Under the pieces are notes generated by a model. That model was not told the origin of the DNA, made no database searches, and saw only the letters and a list, made by a program, of their open reading frames with translations. A program made the translations under genes and the position numbers. DNA of 64,000 bases, taken from contig NC_092872.1 of NCBI RefSeq assembly GCF_028372415.1, positions 9,802,001-9,866,000 on the forward strand, read 5' to 3'. Source of the stretch: Notamacropus eugenii. Taxonomy: Eukaryota > Chordata > Mammalia > Diprotodontia > Macropodidae. Positions 42,425 through 52,460 of the stretch are shown one piece after another (the stretch's first letter is position 1; each line of letters opens with the position of its first letter).

Positions 42425-42650
42425 GACAAGCCAAGTCATGACTGCATGACGCAGTGAAAGAAAATTGTCCTTTGAGGCAAAAGTCCTGTGCTCGAGTGGC
42501 TCTTATGGTTGCCATCTAGGCAAGTGGATCAGTCAGCTTCTTTCTCTCTGGGCCTTAGTCTCTCTTGCTATAAATGGGAACGATAACTGCACTATCTCGT
42601 TAGGAGATAAGTGTGAAGCAAGTACTTCACAAGGGTGTGCTGGGGCCAGC
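42425..42650 (+). mobile_element. MIR-type SINE fragment
   Basis: 'ggccttagtctctcttgctataaatgggaacgataac' and flanks follow plus-strand MIR order with many changes. Confidence 0.45.
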
Positions 42651-42654
42651 TCTA

Positions 42655-42870
42655 ACCGGCTTAAGAGAGACCTTGTTAAATTTTCCGTGTAAGCATTTAC
42701 ACTCAGAAATCTGCAGCTGCAACAAATCAGGGATCAATGTATTGTTTGATTGATGGTCTAGACTTAAGAAAGTATTAATGATGCAGATTAAACTGAAAAG
42801 TGTATGCATACACCACCACCACCTCCCGCCACCATGGCTGGTTGTAAGTATTTAATAACACACCTCTGAG
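42655..42870 (+). repeat. Unrecognised dispersed repeat, copy A
   Basis: Shares a collinear series with 46937-47145: 'ttgttaaattttc.gtgt.agc.ttta', 'ctcagaaat', 'atcaggg', 'gattgatgg/ttgaatg tc.agact', 'atgcagat.aaa', 'aaagtgt', 'ctggttgt.aagtattta'. I do not recognise the family. Confidence 0.75.
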
Positions 42871-42954
42871 TTGTTCTATAAACTGTGGCTTGAGCTTAGC
42901 ACGGGTGTAATAGAAGGCTTAGGGAATCAAGTTAGCAGCAGACTGGTGGCTGGA

Positions 42955-43070
42955 GGCTAGTGATAACAATAAAAAACATATCCATAGCACTTTCAAGTTT
43001 ACAAAGTGCTTTATATCTGCCATTTATTTGAGTTTCACAACACCCCTGTTTGTAAACTTCAAAGGGCTAT
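42955..43070 (-). mobile_element. MIR-type fragment
   Basis: 'catatccatagcactttcaagtttacaaagtgctttatatctgccatttatttgagtttcacaacacccctg' is the antisense 3' part. Confidence 0.6.
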
Positions 43071-43900
43071 AGAGAATGGAAGTTATCAATAGGTAAGAGT
43101 TGGGTCAGGAAGAGTTAGTTGGTACTTGAGTTGGGGAACGGAGAGATCCTCTATCTCACCCCCTCCAGACATCATTATATGCTGAGCCTTCACCTTGAGC
43201 TGGGTCCTAGGGGATCATTCCAGGATGGGAATGACAGTAGTCATGCTGCCCCCAAGCCTCCCCAGCCTACTGCATCCTCCCCTTTATGGCTCTCTTTGTC
43301 TCATCCTAAAAACAAACATCTTCCTAACTGGGTGTGGGCTTCAGCTAGGAGGGAGGAGGGAGGGTGAGCCAATGGGTTTTTTTTTTTATATGGGGGTGGC
43401 AGAAAACCCCAGCTGCAGGCAGGAGAATGGGAGTCCAGTGACCCCCATTTTATGAGCTCCCCTCTTCCTGCTAGGGACAATAGCAGAGCTGGGGACCCTG
43501 CCCAGGTATTTCCTCCTTGCCTCCCCCCCACCTACCTAACCCCCCATGGCCCTGCCCAGCCTTGTAGCACCATTTCCTTCCAATAGTCTCTACACACAGA
43601 CACAGACATGGACACACGCCCCATTCCAGGGGAGCAGGCTTCCTCCTGCTAGACAGACTCAGATAAAAGAAGGGGCAGGATGTGCATGGGGGAGGGGAAA
43701 GATGGGTGAAACAGAACTTAAGAGTCACAGAGACAGTTCAGCTAGCCTGTGTTGGCACTGAAGCCAATCTGGGGATTGGCTGGCCACTCCCTTGCTGTCC
43801 CTCACTGTAACCTTGTCTCCTCATTGAATCTCTAACCCCTCTCTTAGCCCCCATTCCCTCTCTCAGTTTTCAGGTCCCTTCCTGATCCCCATCTCTGACA
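43071..43900. other. Unique, GC-richer block with CCAAT-type motifs, no gene seen
   Basis: Contains an 11-T run (43377-43387), a CCAAT box at 43369-43373, and the inverted CCAAT pair at 43762-43781. Open frames on both strands overlap and lack domain support. Confidence 0.45.
43762..43781. promoter_or_regulatory. Inverted CCAAT-box palindrome
   Basis: AGCCAATC-TGGG-GATTGGCT is an exact 8-bp inverted repeat holding two CCAAT cores. A TTGGC half-site lies 12 bases upstream (43752-43756). NF-Y and NFI proteins bind such motifs; function here is inference. Confidence 0.45.
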
Positions 43901-43929
43901 ATGAGCCAATAAATCTCTAAAGGTGGGCA

Positions 43930-44185
43930 TGTGCTTTTTTTTTACTCTAAAAAAATGAGGTTTTTCCATTTTACACAAAAAGAAACCAAAGTACAGAGGG
44001 GATGATTTGCCCAAGATCACTCAGTGAGTTAACAGTTTTCTGACCTGTTGGGAGGCAGCACTTGGCACAGGGGATAGAACACTGGCCCTGGAGTCAGGAA
44101 GGCCTGGGTTCAAATCTACCCTCAGACACATACTAGCTGCGTGACCTTGGGCAAGTCAGTCAGCATCTTTGGCCCTTGTCTCTAT
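43930..44185. mobile_element. MIR (-) followed by tRNA-derived SINE (+)
   Basis: 43945-44045 is antisense MIR (gatgatttgcccaagatcactcagtgag). 44050-44185 has the SINE head 'cacaggggatagaacactggccctggagtcaggaaggcc' and core 'gctgcgtgaccttgggcaagtcagtc'. Confidence 0.75.
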
Positions 44186-44735
44186 GACCCTTGGATGGGA
44201 GCTCATGCACCAGGTACCCTGACCTCAAGGAAGCCTGTTACCACAGGTCCTACTCGGTGGGAAGATGGAGGTGTTCAGCCAACTTTCTCTCCATTCTCTT
44301 GGCCTGGGGCTACAAAGTAAGAAACAGCTTCTGTTTGGGAGGGGCCAGATCTGAGGGTTCTGGGAGTATGAAGGGTGTGTGGGAGTAGGGAGCTACTTAT
44401 TGTCTTTTAGTGCCTTTCCCGGATCATCCAGGCGCCAAGGGCTCTCATTCTGACTTCCGCTGGTTTCCCCATTGGAAATTCTCATCCTTTACTGGGATTG
44501 TCTCAGTTAAAGCTGAAGGAGGGATTGACAAGTAAATTCAACCAGTATATATGAAGGCCTTAGTTTGCTACAACCCCAGGCATAAAAAGACCAAAAAAAG
44601 AAAAAAGTCAGCCCTCAAGGAACTTACATTCTAGCACTCAGTCCAGTGTCTGACACATCGTTAGCACTTAATAAATATTTATTCGCTGACTGGGGGGGAG
44701 GGGGGAAGATAAACTCTGACTAGAATGTGAATGAC
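44186..44735. other. Unassigned sequence with a LINE-like piece
   Basis: 44540-44680 holds the dispersed LINE-like motif (agccctcaaggaacttacattctag, then cttaataaatatttattcgctgactg). The rest is unique without a supported gene. Confidence 0.4.
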
Positions 44736-44739
44736 TGAT

Positions 44740-45005
44740 AGCTAACACTTGCTCCAGTTCTTTTTGAAACAATAGCTAGAATTTCTATAGTGCTTTAAGG
44801 TTTATAAAACACTTTACATGTTATTTCACTTGATCCTCACAACAACTGTGCTATTATTATCCCCATTTTACGGATGAAGAAACTAAAACAAATTAAAGAC
44901 AAGTGATTTGCCCAAAGACTTACAAAGCTGTAAGTCTCTGAGGCAGGATTTGAACTCAGGTTTTCTGCCTCCAAGTCCAACCCTCTATCTCCTGTGTCAG
45001 GAGGA
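44740..45005 (-). mobile_element. MIR-type SINE, long copy
   Basis: 'agtgctttaaggtttataaaacactttacatgttatttcacttgatcctcacaacaac', 'ccccattttacggatgaagaaac', 'tctgaggcaggatttgaactcaggttttctgcctccaagtcc'. Confidence 0.8.
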
Positions 45006-45059
45006 GATACCTTAGCTTCCATGTTCTAAGATCCCTTCCAGTGCTGGCATTCTATGTTC

Positions 45060-45515
45060 TAATGTTCTTTCTGGCTCTCCTAGCTCTATCATTGAGGATT
45101 CTCTGGTTGTATGTCATCTGCACGCCCTGCCTCTACACACCTGTCTCCAGTGATGTCCAGTTCTTTAGCATCTGAGCCATGCTGCCTATTGGCTGTGGGA
45201 GCCAGTGAGAGGGGATGGACCTTCCTACTAGCTCTTCTACAGAGGTGGGGACTCCCTCTCTTGGCCACTAGAAGAATAGTTTGCCAAGTCAGCTCACAGA
45301 ACTTGACTGGTCCTGAGACCAATGGACCTTGATTGATTCAGTGAGAAGAAAGAATCCTTTATGGCTCAGGAAAGGCTGACAGATGGGGTACCTGGTTCCT
45401 TGTACCAAATTCCACGAGGGGTCTTTGGACAGGGAGCTCAGTCTCTCTGGGTTTCCTGGCACCCCCACTCTATCATGTAATATTGACCAGAATAGATATC
45501 TGTTTAGATATCTTA
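45060..45515. other. Unique sequence, no gene seen
   Basis: No repeat family recognised. Overlapping short open frames (45089-45322 minus, 45111-45332 plus) lack motifs. Confidence 0.4.
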
Positions 45516-45516
45516 C

Positions 45517-45551
45517 ACACACGCGCACACACACACACACACACATACACA

Positions 45552-45622
<71 letters not shown>
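45517..45622 (+). repeat. (CA)n microsatellite with TACA and CGCG interruptions
   Basis: About 50 CA units interrupted by 'cgcgca' near the start and two 'ataca' units, followed by a long pure stretch. Confidence 0.95.
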
Positions 45623-45625
<3 letters not shown>

Positions 45626-45734
45626 AAACTGTGAGCTCTCAGAAAGCAGAGACTGTGTTTTTCCTAAGCTTTGTATCTTCACCAACGTCCAGAGGCTCTG
45701 TACACAGTAAATGCTTAACAAATACAGGTGTATG

Positions 45735-46040
45735 TTCGTCCTTCGTTGCCAAAGAAGACCATGCCATCAGAGAAATGATGACATGACTTGCACTTGACTC
45801 TGTTTTGAGTGAGGGAGGGCTGTGCAGGTCACCAGCCTCACTTCTCCAGAGCCATCTGAATCCAGTGACCAGATATTCATCAGGATGACTGGAGATGGCC
45901 CAGGATCAGGCAATCAGGGTAAGTGACTTGCCCAAGGTCACACAGCTAGTGAGTGTCAAGTGTCTGAGGTGAGATTTGAACTCAGGTGCTCCTGACTCCT
46001 GCACTGGTGCTCTATACACTGCACCACCTAGCTGCCTTCA
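45735..46040 (-). mobile_element. Marsupial tRNA-derived SINE, long copy
   Basis: Tail 'gttcgtccttcgttgccaaagaagaccatgccatcag', middle 'ccagagccatctgaatccagtgaccagatattcatcagg', core 'gtgacttgcccaaggtcacacagctagtgagtg', head 'ggtgctctatacactgcaccacctagctgcc'. It shows that the tail fragments at 6330 and 26130 belong to a complete tRNA-headed SINE. Confidence 0.9.
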
Positions 46041-46068
46041 AAGCTTAACAAATATGTGATGAATGAAG

Positions 46069-46310
46069 GAAGTGAGGGAGAGAGGGAGGAAGGAAGGAAG
46101 GAAGGAAAGAAGAAAAAAGGAGAAAAGGAAGGAAGAAGAGAAGAAAAGGAGAAGGAAGGAAGAAGGAAAGGACAGAAGGAAAGAGAGAAGGAAGGGAAAG
46201 AAAGGAGGGAAAGAAAAAAAAGGAAGGAAAGAGGGAAGAAGAAATGAAAGGAGAGAGGGAAAGAGACAAAGGAGAAAAGGAAGGAGGGAGGAAAGAAAGG
46301 AAGGAAAAGT
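46069..46310 (+). repeat. (GGAA)n/(GAAA)n polypurine tract
   Basis: About 240 bases almost entirely of A and G, starting as regular GGAA units and becoming irregular. Lys/Glu/Arg-rich and Ser/Phe/Leu-rich open frames here are artefacts of the tract. Confidence 0.95.
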
Positions 46311-46379
46311 CAGGTATTCTCTTTCATTAGGAAGTGGTGAGATGCTTTCCTCCCTCTGCTGTCTCACCAAGATGGGGAG

Positions 46380-46935
46380 AGATTGAATCTGGCTAGACAA
46401 ACTTGGCGCGAGAGGCTTTTCATTCCCAGAAATTCTCTTACAAAGTTAGAGCTTCAAGGCTCTCAGTCCCCTCTCCCCCTTCCCCTGCATTCTCTTTTTC
46501 TGGCTCTCCTGGGGGCGTATCAGGGTATAGAGCCCCCTCCCTAGGTTTCTCTCCCTTCGGGAGCACACCTTTGGCCCTCGGGGGAGGATTTGAGCTTAAT
46601 CTTTGCTCAGGGATAAAGTTCAGTCTGTGAGCAACGTTCCAGCTTCCTTCCCTCAACTGGCTGAAAAGTGTGTCCTTATCATTCCTTTCCTCCCGTCTGG
46701 ACTCCTGCGTTTTCCTTGAACTGCACTGCTTTCTAAGCACAGAACTTTGTGATGTCTCCTGGAGAAGACAGAGATCGTAGACCCTTCTTTTCCTACAGTT
46801 CCCACCACACTCATTACAACATGCCAACATTTTAGATATATACATTCGAGGCTTCACAGAACCCACAGAAAACCTGTGAAATTTTGGTCCTAGGGACCTG
46901 TGCCCAGGGGGGTGTGGAGTCAGCTAGTTTCAGCT
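46380..46935. other. Unique block with a 142-codon minus-strand open frame
   Basis: The frame 46438-46866 (minus) is the longest non-repeat, non-connexin frame on this side of the window that does not overlap a known element. It starts MGSVKPRMYISKML, has CNECGGNC and is rich in Arg, Glu and Pro towards the end. I recognise no family. No repeat is identified in the block, and it holds more CpG than its surroundings. I do not call it a gene. Confidence 0.3.
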
Positions 46936-46936
46936 C

Positions 46937-47145
46937 ACAACAGCCGATTGTTAAATTTTCAGTGTGAGCGTTTATACCTCAGAAATTCGCAGATGCCACA
47001 CATCAGGGCTTGATTCAGAGTTTGCTTGAATGTCCAGACTTTAGAAAATGATGGCACAGGTGTTCATGATACAGATGAAAATTTAAAGTGTGTCACATAT
47101 ACATTTTTTTAGAGAGTGAGAGAGAGCTGGTTGTTAAGTATTTAT
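46937..47145 (+). repeat. Unrecognised dispersed repeat, copy B
   Basis: Collinear with 42655-42870 over about 200 bases on the same strand: 'gattgttaaattttcagtgtgagcgtttatacctcagaaattcgcagatgc' and 'gagctggttgttaagtattta'. The flanks beyond do not match, so this is an interspersed repeat, not a segmental duplication. Confidence 0.75.
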
Positions 47146-47955
47146 CCACCTGCCCCCCTGATCCACAGCAGAAGGGCAAAATGAGTGGCAAATCTCATAC
47201 CCCATGCTTAATATCATTCTGTTGGATCAAACTGCAGTGTGGTGCAATGGAAAGAGGTCAGTTAGGTGCATGCATGTTGTCTTCCCCTATAGGATCTGGA
47301 GGGAGCTCCTCACCAGCACTCAGGTTTGTATTTATATCCCCGGCATGGAGCTCAGGGCCTGGGATTGAGGAGGACATAAACGCTTCTGGGCTGATGGATT
47401 GTTCTCTGCCTCTCAGAATCTTTATCTTCTTACAAAGACCAGCTCATTTCCTTCTCGAAGATGTCTCTGACCTCCCCTATTGTTAGCGTTTTCCCTTTCC
47501 TCAGTCTTCACTGTAGGGTACCTATTTTTGTTCAGGGTGCATCCCTCCCCCAGAACACTGCTTTGTTGTGTCTCTGGATCTCCAGCACACATGAGGTGGG
47601 CCTGGTCAATGCTTGTTGTGGCTGTTCAACTGCATCGAAGGGTATGGAGAGATCTGGTCATTATGACTGTTAAACCATGATCTGCAATCCTTGAAGGCCA
47701 TGTGGAATGGGAGACGTGTTATAGAACTAGAGAAGGGGGAAAATTTACCAGCTTTTTTTTAAAGAAAGTAGTCTTTAAAATTTAGGCCAACTTTGATTCT
47801 TGCTAAAATCCTAGAACATGTTACTAAAAGAAAAAGCAGCCACGATCCCTAAGTCCTAGCACTTCATCAAGACTCAATTGTGACAGGTTACTGTCATTTT
47901 CTTTCTTTATAAGATTACGAGACTGGTAACTCCAGGGAATGCTGTCTATCTTGTT
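47146..47955. other. Unassigned sequence with a short L2 piece
   Basis: 47490-47620 has an L2-like order (tgttgtgtctctggatctccagcacacatgagg). The rest, including 47650-47950, holds no supported feature. Confidence 0.4.
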
Positions 47956-48190
47956 GCTTATTTGTTTCAGTCGTAACCCCATTTGGAGTTTTCTTGGCAG
48001 AGATACTGGACTGGTTTGTCATTTCCTCTCCTAGCTCATTTTACAGATGAGGAAACTAAGGCAAACAGGGGTGTGCCCAGGGTCCCACAACTAAAGAGTC
48101 TGAGGCCAGACTTGAATTCATGAAGATGAATCTTCCTGACTCCAAGCCTGGTGCTTTAACGCACCATGGTGCCACTTAGCTACCCCTACT
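47955..48190 (-). mobile_element. Marsupial tRNA-derived SINE, full length
   Basis: Tail 'aaccccatttggagttttcttggcagagatactgg', 'cattttacagatgaggaaactaaggcaaacagg', head 'ccaagcctggtgctttaacgcaccatggtgccacttagctacc'. Confidence 0.85.
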
Positions 48191-48234
48191 GTATACAGTT
48201 TGCCTACTTTCAGTAAAGCATTTGATGAGGTTTT

Positions 48235-48975
48235 CCTCCGCTACACCTCTTAAATCTGACTCTTGTTCCTACTCACACAGACCCTCGTGATCCCTGTCTG
48301 GACTATTGTAGTTGTCTCTTCATGGTTCTCCATGCTTCAAAGCCCCTCCCCACACCAGTTTCTCCTCCACACAGCTGGCCAAGGTGCTTTTCTTAATGTA
48401 AATCTAATGGTGCCATTTAACCCCTCCACAAACTCCAGCAGCTCCTTACGGATTCAAGGATAAAACAGGAATTCCTGTTTGACTTTCAAAGCTTTTCACA
48501 ACCTGGCCTCAATCTATCCTTCCAGGATCTTGATACATTATTCACTTTCCATCACTCTGCAGCCTAGCAAGCCTGACCTTCTCTGCAGCCCTCATACACA
48601 ACACTCCCTCTCATCCTGTGTCTTTGCTCTGCTCACTGGTTCATTCTTCAGGGCAGGAATAAGCTCCCTCCTCCCTTCTGGCTCACAGAATCACTCACTT
48701 CCCTCCAGATACAGTTCATATCTCACCTCCATGAAGCTGTTCCTGACTCTCCAACTTCTAATGACCTCTCTCCCTAATAATCTTCTATTTAGTCACTTTG
48801 TTTTATTTTGTAGTCATTCTTTTCTTATTTGGGTACACTTCTCTCCAAAAGACTGTAAGGTCCTTGAGGGCAGACATTGTTTCATTTTTTTTTTTTTTTT
48901 TGGTCTCTGTATCCTTGGTATCTAGTACAGTACCTGGTCCACAGTATGTTCTTATTAAATATATTCAGTTGATGC
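48235..48975 (+). mobile_element. L2 LINE 3' region
   Basis: Order: 'ggactattgtagttgtctcttc', 'aaactccagcagctccttacgg', 'gctcactggttcattcttcagggcaggaat', 'gactgtaaggtccttgagggcagacattg', a T17 run (48885-48901), and the terminal 'agtacagtacctggtccacagtatg'. Confidence 0.8.
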
Positions 48976-49405
48976 TGTTACATGAGCAAGATGGACATAG
49001 GTGAGCTAGAGGACGGGATAAGACACAAGAAGTACTCATCAGTGCCTCAGTTTTTACAAAGAGATTTGAGAGTGTACCTCCCTTCCTTCTTTGCCAAGGT
49101 GGGGGACTATGAATGGGGCATCCCTCTAGACTCTGCGATTAATGTGCTGATTAATTTTGGCCTGCTTCTCCTCCAGTCTCATTCTCTTTTAAAACAGTTG
49201 GTATAAGGGATGGCACTCTATTAAGGAGGGGTATATTGGGAAATGAAGTTGATTTGAAAACACAAGATATCAACAAAAATTAATTTTAAAATGTTGACTT
49301 GAAAATCTAAGACATATGGAAATGATTGTAGAAAACTGAAAACAAATAAATTAATAAAAAACATTAGGAAAAAATGTCGACTTGGAGGGAGGTGTCAAGC
49401 GCAGT
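48976..49405. other. Unassigned sequence, probably upstream L3/CR1
   Basis: A/T-rich stretch at 49220-49380 without recognisable motifs. It precedes the L3/CR1 reverse-transcriptase remnant and may contain a degraded part of it. Confidence 0.3.
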
Positions 49406-49409
49406 GGTT

Positions 49410-49925
49410 TGGGGATGTTGGACTGGTTAACATTTTTATCAGTGATGTGCCTGACGTTATAGATAGCATTGTTATTACTGCAGATGACATCTGTCTGGGA
49501 GAGACAGCTAACAAGCTGGAAGGCCAGCTGAGTCAAGCTCTGAAAAGATCTCAGCAGATGAGGAGGACGGCTCCAGTCCAGTAAACATGAAATGTTAGGG
49601 GAACAAAGTTTTTAAAAGTCAATTTCACATTTTCAGCATGGGAGGACACGGCTAGCTAATGGTTCCTGTGAAAAAGATCTGGGGATTTTAGAAGATTTCA
49701 CAGTCAAGATAAGTCTGTAGTAGCCTCAAAAGCTAATGTGGTATCTCAGTCTATTGGGCAAGGCATGGTGCTCAGATGAGGGAGGTGACTGACTGGTAGG
49801 TTGGAGCCCATCTTGAGAGGGGCAATCCAGGGAAGTGGATGGGCTTGGGAGTAGGCCATAACTGGGTTAGCTGGATCAAATGGGGATGTCTAGCCTGGAG
49901 AAGAGAAGGCTTTGAGGTAGGCATG
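49410..49925 (+). pseudogene. L3/CR1 LINE reverse-transcriptase remnant
   Basis: One plus frame gives GLVNIFISDVPDVIDSIV, then TADDICLGETANKLEGQL, the CR1/L3 palm with the catalytic ADD kept. After frame breaks come EKDLGILEDFTVKIS and SLEKRRL, the next conserved CR1 blocks. The order and spacing match the CR1-family polymerase. Several stops and frameshifts mean no product. Confidence 0.85.
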
Positions 49926-49934
49926 ATGGGCATT

Positions 49935-50065
49935 ACTGTTGACATTTTACAGATGAGGAACCTGAGGTTCAGAGAGGTGAAGGAATTTGTTGTTGGTTGC
50001 ACAGCTTGTAAGAATGAAGAATTTAACCCTCCATCTCTCCTGAAGCTAGTGCTCCATGATGTGTC
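49935..50065 (-). mobile_element. MIR SINE fragment
   Basis: 'gttgacattttacagatgaggaacctgaggttcagagaggtgaagg' interrupts the L3/CR1 remnant; its 3' part may resume near 50066 (gaggcctatagc). Confidence 0.7.
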
Positions 50066-50139
50066 TGTCCCAGGGCAGGTTTCCCTTTCAGTAGTGATGT
50101 TCTGTGAGGCCTATAGCTCAGCTCGAGGGTGACTGATCA

Positions 50140-51190
50140 CTGGAATGCATGGGGCTGAGAGTATGGCTTACGTCCTTGCCCAGAGTTGGAAGTCTCCCTT
50201 GCATCCTTGTGGACTTCTGTCCAGGAGCCCACCAGCTTCATTCCAAGTCTTCTTTCCTCTACCTGGGGCCCGTGCATTTCTGGGAAAGCTTGCAGGGCAG
50301 TGGCTGACGTCTGAAGGCTTTTTTCTGATTGTGTCTGACCTCCCATGGCACTTGGCTGGCAGCTGCCATGTGATGTTGTATGTTACAGTTCTCTTTGCTT
50401 GTTTCTTAGCCCCCGATAGGCTGTGAGATTCCTCAGCTAACCCGTGTCACTCAGCTCACACCTAGTGCTGGATTCTGTTGGTTTTTAATAAACGTTTGTG
50501 GCTTTGCATTGTGTTGCACTGCACTGCACTGGTGTTGTATTGTGTTACTTCCCTGGAAAGTGGGGGGACAGGTAGGAAGCAAGTTCAGCGATGCAGGTAA
50601 CCAGCTGGTCTGCTCAGAGGGGCTGGAACTTGGGGGTAGAACTAAACGGAATGGGAAAAGAGACCAAAGGAAATCTAGGAGGGGGGCACCAGAAGACTGT
50701 GAGCCACGAGTCTCACCTGTGGTGTATCTTATTGCCCACTCCCATCCCTGTATCCAAGTCATCACCCCTAAAACCCTGGAATCAGAGAAGAATGGCTGGC
50801 GCACATGTCCACGGGACACATCATGAAACTAAGACTTAGTGACTCAGCAAGGCAACCTGAGCTGGGTAGGAAAGCTTTTCAGGATCTCCTTCTCCTCCTG
50901 AACCTATATTTCCTAGGCTTCTTGACCGCCTGCGCAGTCTTTGTCCACTCACACTTTGTCAATCCTCAAAACATTTACCACTGGAAAAAGACAGGCAGGC
51001 TCTTCTCCACCATGCCCTCCCCTACCCCTCTAGATACACACACATGCACACACACACACGTGCGTGCACATACACACGCATGCACATACGCTGTCTCTCT
51101 CCCTGGCCCCAACCTGGCTGGCTCCTTCCTTCTCTCCATCCCTCCCTTCCACCCTTCCTCCTCCCCATCTTGAAAGGCAGCCGAATGGCC
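50140..51190. other. Unique sequence, no gene seen
   Basis: Contains a small repeat (ttgtgttgcactgcactgcactggtgttgtattgtg, 50508-50543), a (CA)n/GCGTG stretch at 51030-51090 and pyrimidine-rich sequence. Open frames on both strands (50451-50826) overlap and are not supported. Confidence 0.4.
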
Positions 51191-51194
51191 TTAG

Positions 51195-51758
51195 ACCTGG
51201 TCTCAGGTAGCTGCCTGTGTGATCACTGACAAATCAACTCTGCACATCAGTTTCCTCATATGTAAAATGGGAATAAGAATGCTCGTGCTACCTCTCTCAT
51301 GGATTTGTACCCGTGCCCATCACATAGTAGGCAGCTAGTTGGTGTGGTGGATAGGGTACTTGGATTCAGGAAGACCTGAGTTCAAATGTAACCACAGATA
51401 CTAACTTCGTGACTCTGGTCAAGTCATTTAACCTCTGCCTGCCTCAGTTTCTTCAGCTGTAAAATGAGTATATAATAACAGCACCTTCCTCCCAGGGCTA
51501 TTTTGACGATCAAATAAGATCTTTGTAAAGTGCTTAACACATAGCAGGCCTTAATAAATGCTTATTCCCTTCCCTCTTCCCTTATTAGCCATAATTTTAC
51601 AAAGCATCTTCCTTACAACAAATCAGTCAACAAGCATTTATTAAGTGCCTACTGCTGTTATTAGATAGCACTTATTTAGCACTATAAGGTTTGGCTTTGC
51701 ATAAATTGTCTCATTTGATCTTTTTAACAGCCCTGTGAGGTGGCGATCAATAGACAGA

Positions 51759-51760
<2 letters not shown>
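51195..51760 (+). mobile_element. MIR with inserted SINE, then LINE-like and MIR fragments
   Basis: MIR 51195-51330 (cacatcagtttcctcatatgtaaaatggg); SINE 51331-51580 (gcagctagttggtgtggtggatagg...caggaagacctgagttcaaatg); LINE-like 51615-51660 (caagcatttattaagtgcctactg); antisense MIR-type 51665-51745 (agcactataaggtttggctttgc). Confidence 0.7.

Positions 51761-51762
<2 letters not shown>

Positions 51763-51832
<70 letters not shown>
51763..51832 (+). repeat. (TC)35 microsatellite
   Basis: An uninterrupted TC array, followed by looser pyrimidine-rich sequence to about 51925. Confidence 0.97.
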
Positions 51833-51837
<5 letters not shown>

Positions 51838-51924
51838 CTCCATCTACCTCTCTGTCTCTCTCTCCACCCATCTAGTTGCCCATTTATCTCTATTTACCCA
51901 TCCACTTATCTGTCTGTCTGCCTG

Positions 51925-52275
51925 TCTTTCCCGGAGCTGTCATGTTCTCCCCTCTTTGCTCAGCCCATCTCCCTCCCCCACCTGTCTGGGCCGATTTGAT
52001 GTTTGGCTGCCTGAAGCCAGAGCCAGGCGAGCAGCTGACGCCTGTGAATGGAGGGAAGACAGGGACACAGAGGGGGGAGGGAGAGTTAAATCCTTCCATC
52101 TGGCTCCCCAAGTTATTTCTAAACTTTAGAACCACAGGCCCAGACCAAGGATCCCTTTTTCCTCTCTCAGGAAGTCAGGAGAAGAGCATTCTGCCTCCTC
52201 CCTGGTTTCCAGTTGTTTGTGTCTTATTATCAAATAACAGCACTGAATTTGGAGTAAGGAGATGTGGATTCAAAT
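51925..52275. other. Unique sequence, no gene seen
   Basis: A GC-richer stretch at 51990-52080 is unique; overlapping open frames on both strands are not supported. Confidence 0.4.
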
Positions 52276-52279
52276 CCTG

Positions 52280-52460
52280 ACTTTTTTTTGAGCTTACATT
52301 CTTTTTTTAATTAAAAATTTTTCCCAATATCTTTTATTTTTACATCATCTTCATTTCCCAATATGTCCTTCCCCTCCTCTTCCTAAAGGTTATTCCTTTT
52401 TTTCCCCATGTTTTTTTTAGTATTTTATTTTTCGACTTAGATTCTTTATAGTCGACTTGC
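52280..52460 (-). mobile_element. LINE 3'-end-like fragment
   Basis: 'atcttttatttttacatcatcttcatttcccaatatgtccttcccctcc' matches the piece at 60208-60337 (ttttattgatgtattttgtttccacat...cctgacctcctctcctcccag). Orientation is inferred from the T-rich start. Confidence 0.5.

Noticed and set aside
45289..45721. Cys/Val- and His/Thr-repeat open frames
   Set aside because: Products of the CA/TG microsatellite. The same applies to 22391-22836 and 31623-31820.
46038..46400. Lys/Glu and Ser/Phe/Leu-rich frames
   Set aside because: They derive from the GGAA/GAAA polypurine tract.
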